Shown piece after piece: positions 7,448 to 9,350 of a stretch of 9,350 nt of DNA (position 1 is the first letter of the stretch; the number at the start of each line of letters is the position of its first letter). Under the pieces are notes generated by a model. The model saw only the letters and a program-made list of their open reading frames with translations, searched no databases and was not told the DNA's origin. Origin of the DNA: Candidatus Aminicenantota bacterium (GTDB lineage: Bacteria > Acidobacteriota > Aminicenantia > Aminicenantales > JAFGAV01). The position numbers were made by a program, and so were the translations under genes. The stretch is taken from the NCBI GenBank assembly GCA_016867615.1, contig VGJG01000042.1, forward strand, positions 1 to 9,350, written 5' to 3'.

Positions 7448-8136
7448 CAGGACAGGCTCTTGACCAGCGAATCGAAGATCAGTCGGCCGTCCTCGCTGCC
7501 GAAGACGGCCTCCGAAGCCCGCTCGGGATGGGGCATCATGCCCAGGACGTTGCCCCCGCGGTTGACGATGCCGGCGATGGCGTGCAGCGCGCCGTTGACG
7601 TTCGTCCCGTCGTTCACGTTGCCCTCGGCGTCCGCGTAACGGAACACGACCCGGCCCCCGTCCTCGACCTCTTTCAGGACCTGGGGCGGGGCGTAGTAGT
7701 TGCCCTCGTAGTGGGCGATGGGGATGCGCAGCACCTGCCCCCTCCGCCCCAGGCGGGTGAAGGGCGTCGCCTCGTTCTCCAGGCGGAGGTGGACGAACCG
7801 GCAGAGGAACTTGAGGTTCTTGTTGCGGAGCATGGCTCCCGGCAGGAGCCCCAGCTCGAGGAGTATCTGGAAGCCGTTGCAGATGCCGATGACCAGGCCT
7901 CCGCGGCCGGCGAACTCGACGACCTCGTTCATCAGGGGGGAGAAGCGGGCGATGGCCCCGGAGCGGAGGTAGTCGCCGTAGGAAAACCCCCCGGGCAGGA
8001 GGACGCAGTCCACGCCCTGGAGGTCGTGGTCCTTGTGCCAGAGGTAAACCGTCTCCCGGCGGACGACGTCCCGCAGGACGTGATAGGCGTCGGTGTCGCA
8101 GTTCGAGCCGGGGAAGACGACCACGCCGAATTTCAC
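7447..8136 (-). CDS. purQ: Phosphoribosylformylglycinamidine synthase subunit PurQ (glutaminase)
   Basis: PurQ is the class I glutamine amidotransferase that releases ammonia from glutamine for PurL. The protein opens [14 protein letters not shown], typical of the family. The catalytic triad is visible as Cys86 in GICNGFQ and His203 with Glu205 in [10 protein letters not shown]. An oxyanion-type [11 protein letters not shown] segment is at 48-58. At 229 residues it is of normal length. The start codon is GTG at 8136, 3 bp after the purS stop, with no recognisable Shine-Dalgarno sequence, so translation probably depends on ribosomes finishing purS. The stop overlaps the purL start by one base. 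This keeps the three complex subunits in a tightly linked order, purS-purQ-purL. Confidence 0.97.
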   Translation of the reverse strand: MKFGVVVFPGSNCDTDAYHVLRDVVRRETVYLWHKDHDLQGVDCVLLPGGFSYGDYLRSGAIARFSPLMNEVVEFAGRGGLVIGICNGFQILLELGLLPGAMLRNKNLKFLCRFVHLRLENEATPFTRLGRRGQVLRIPIAHYEGNYYAPPQVLKEVEDGGRVVFRYADAEGNVNDGTNVNGALHAIAGIVNRGGNVLGMMPHPERASEAVFGSEDGRLIFDSLVKSLS

Positions 8137-8139
8137 GGG

Positions 8140-8385
8140 CTAGGGCTCCACGACCTGCCAGGAGAACTTTTCGATGATCGGGTTGGCCAGGACCCTGTCC
8201 GCCATCTCGGGCACGACCCGCTCGGCCTCCTCCCGGGAGAGGCCTTCCAGCTCGACCTCGAACACCTTGCCCTGCCGGACGTCCCGGACGGAATCGTAGC
8301 CCAGGGTGTGGAGGGCGTTCATCACCGTCTGGCCCTGGGGGTCGAGGACGCTGTCCTTGAAGGAGACGAGGATCCTAACTTTCAT
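8140..8385 (-). CDS. purS: Phosphoribosylformylglycinamidine synthase subunit PurS
   Basis: PurS is the small structural subunit that bridges PurQ and PurL in the FGAM synthetase of Bacillus-type and many other bacteria. The 81-residue protein has the family pattern: [16 protein letters not shown] near the start, then [18 protein letters not shown] and a closing [18 protein letters not shown]. This is the usual size for PurS and the position, between purB and purQ, is also usual. The ATG at 8385 lies inside the end of purB (11-bp overlap). AAAGGG at 8395-8400, 9 bases upstream, is a modest ribosome-binding site within purB. Confidence 0.96.
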   Translation of the reverse strand: MKVRILVSFKDSVLDPQGQTVMNALHTLGYDSVRDVRQGKVFEVELEGLSREEAERVVPEMADRVLANPIIEKFSWQVVEP

Positions 8386-9350
8386 GGCCGAGCACCCTTT
8401 CGAAGAGGAAGTCGATCTTTTCGAGATAGGGGTCGAGGGAGAAACAGGCTTCGACCTCGGCCGGGGCGAGCGACCGCGCGACCTCCGGGTCGGCCAGGGC
8501 CGCCTCCCTGAGGCTCGTCCTCTCCTCCCAGACCCTGAGGCTGAGGCGCTGGACCAGGCCGTAGGCCTCCTCCCGGGACCGGCCCTTGTCGGTCAGGGCC
8601 AGGAGCAGGGCCTGGGAGAAGATCAGCCCCCGAGTGGCCTGGACGTTCTCGGCCATCCGCCCCGCGTCCACCCGCCAGTGGCGGATGATGTCCGTCGCCT
8701 CGGAGAGCAGGTAGTCGGCCAGGATGAAGGAATCGGGGAGGATGACCCGCTCGGCCGAGGAGTGGGAGATATCCCTCTCGTGCCATAGGCCTATGTTTTC
8801 CAGGCCCGCCGCGAGGTGTCCGCGGACGACGCGGGCCAGGCCGGAGATGCGCTCGGCCCGGACGGGGTTCTTCTTGTGGGGCATGGAGGAGGAGCCCTTC
8901 TGGCCTCGGGTGAACGGCTCCTCAACCTCGAGGACCTCGGTCCGCTGGTGGTGCCGCAGCTCGACGGAGAACTTGTCGAGCGAGGAGGCGAGCAGGGCCA
9001 GGGCGGCCAGGACCTCGGCGTGCCGGTCCCGCTGCAGGACCTGGGTCGAGACGGCCGCCGGACGAAGCCCGAGTTCGGCCAGGGCGAGCTCCTCGACGTG
9101 GGGGTCGAGGTGGATGTAGGTGCCGACCGAGCCCGAGATGCGGCCGACGCCGATTGTCTCCTGGGCCCGGTCCAGGCGGCCGAGGTGGCGGCCTAGCTCC
9201 TCGTGCCAGACGAGGAGCTTGACGCCGAAGGTGATCGGCTCGGCGTGGACGCCGTGCGTCCGGCCGACCATGACCGTCTTCTTGTGTCGGACGGCCTGCT
9301 CGCGGATGACGTCCCGCAGGGCCCGGGCTTCGCGCTTCACCAGGAGCAGG
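8375..9350 (-). CDS. purB: Adenylosuccinate lyase, N-terminus beyond the window
   Basis: PurB splits SAICAR to AICAR and fumarate in the IMP pathway, and adenylosuccinate to AMP and fumarate. The visible 324 residues cover roughly the last three quarters of the family's usual 430 or so. The GRTHGVHAEPITFG segment carries a catalytic histidine. The flexible signature loop GSSSMPHKKNP holds the catalytic serine and lysine. NIGLWHERDISHSSAERVILPDS follows, and the C-terminus ends FERVLGHES. The frame is open to the window edge; a GTG at 9340 is internal, not the start. It is the most upstream operon gene visible, and overlaps purS by 11 bp. Confidence 0.96.
   Translation of the reverse strand, partial: LLLVKREARALRDVIREQAVRHKKTVMVGRTHGVHAEPITFGVKLLVWHEELGRHLGRLDRAQETIGVGRISGSVGTYIHLDPHVEELALAELGLRPAAVSTQVLQRDRHAEVLAALALLASSLDKFSVELRHHQRTEVLEVEEPFTRGQKGSSSMPHKKNPVRAERISGLARVVRGHLAAGLENIGLWHERDISHSSAERVILPDSFILADYLLSEATDIIRHWRVDAGRMAENVQATRGLIFSQALLLALTDKGRSREEAYGLVQRLSLRVWEERTSLREAALADPEVARSLAPAEVEACFSLDPYLEKIDFLFERVLGHES

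Noticed and set aside
6194..7639. Long plus-strand frame opposite purL and purQ
   Set aside because: It is an antisense shadow of purL with no recognisable domain. Similar frames oppose tyrS (2770-4101) and the purQ-purS region (7528-8511). Only the last part of the 2770-4101 frame, the hicA remnant, is real.

Overview
This is a high-GC bacterial window, coding almost throughout. It holds ten protein genes plus one broken gene. No rRNA, tRNA, CRISPR array or insertion sequence was seen. The gene content (a two-domain ThyX-like protein, a TIGR04076 protein, an encapsulin-cargo-type ferritin-like protein, and several starts with no Shine-Dalgarno sequence) suggests an uncultivated, probably anaerobic lineage such as Aminicenantota/Acidobacteriota. 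That placement is inference; no marker gene here settles it.

Layout, left to right. At 1-503 (minus) lies the N-terminal part of a TPR lipoprotein, cut by the window edge. It diverges from a 502-residue tandem ThyX-like gene (601-2109, plus) across a 97-bp spacer with promoter-like sequences for both directions. Meeting ThyX tail to tail, 6 bp apart, is a small TIGR04076 gene (2116-2520, minus) with two plausible starts, one adding a Tat-type signal. Upstream of it on the same strand is tyrS (2605-3831). The 357-bp gap 3832-4188 contains tyrS upstream sequence and, on the plus strand, a remnant HicA toxin gene with an in-frame TAA.

From 4189 to the right edge everything lies on the minus strand as one tightly packed operon. 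In transcription order it is purB (5' end outside the window), purS, purQ, purL, a possible 29-codon small ORF, purN, and a ferritin-like protein. Junctions are overlaps or gaps of 10 bp or less, except purL-purN (93 bp), which the small ORF fills. PurS, PurQ and PurL make the three-part FGAM synthetase, PurN supplies its FGAR substrate by formylating GAR, and PurB acts later in the same IMP pathway. The ferritin-like gene is the odd member.

Most worth a second look: the two ThyX halves that have lost complementary parts of the ThyX signature, the small ORF at the purL-purN junction, the nonsense-interrupted orphan hicA, and the dual-start TIGR04076 gene.
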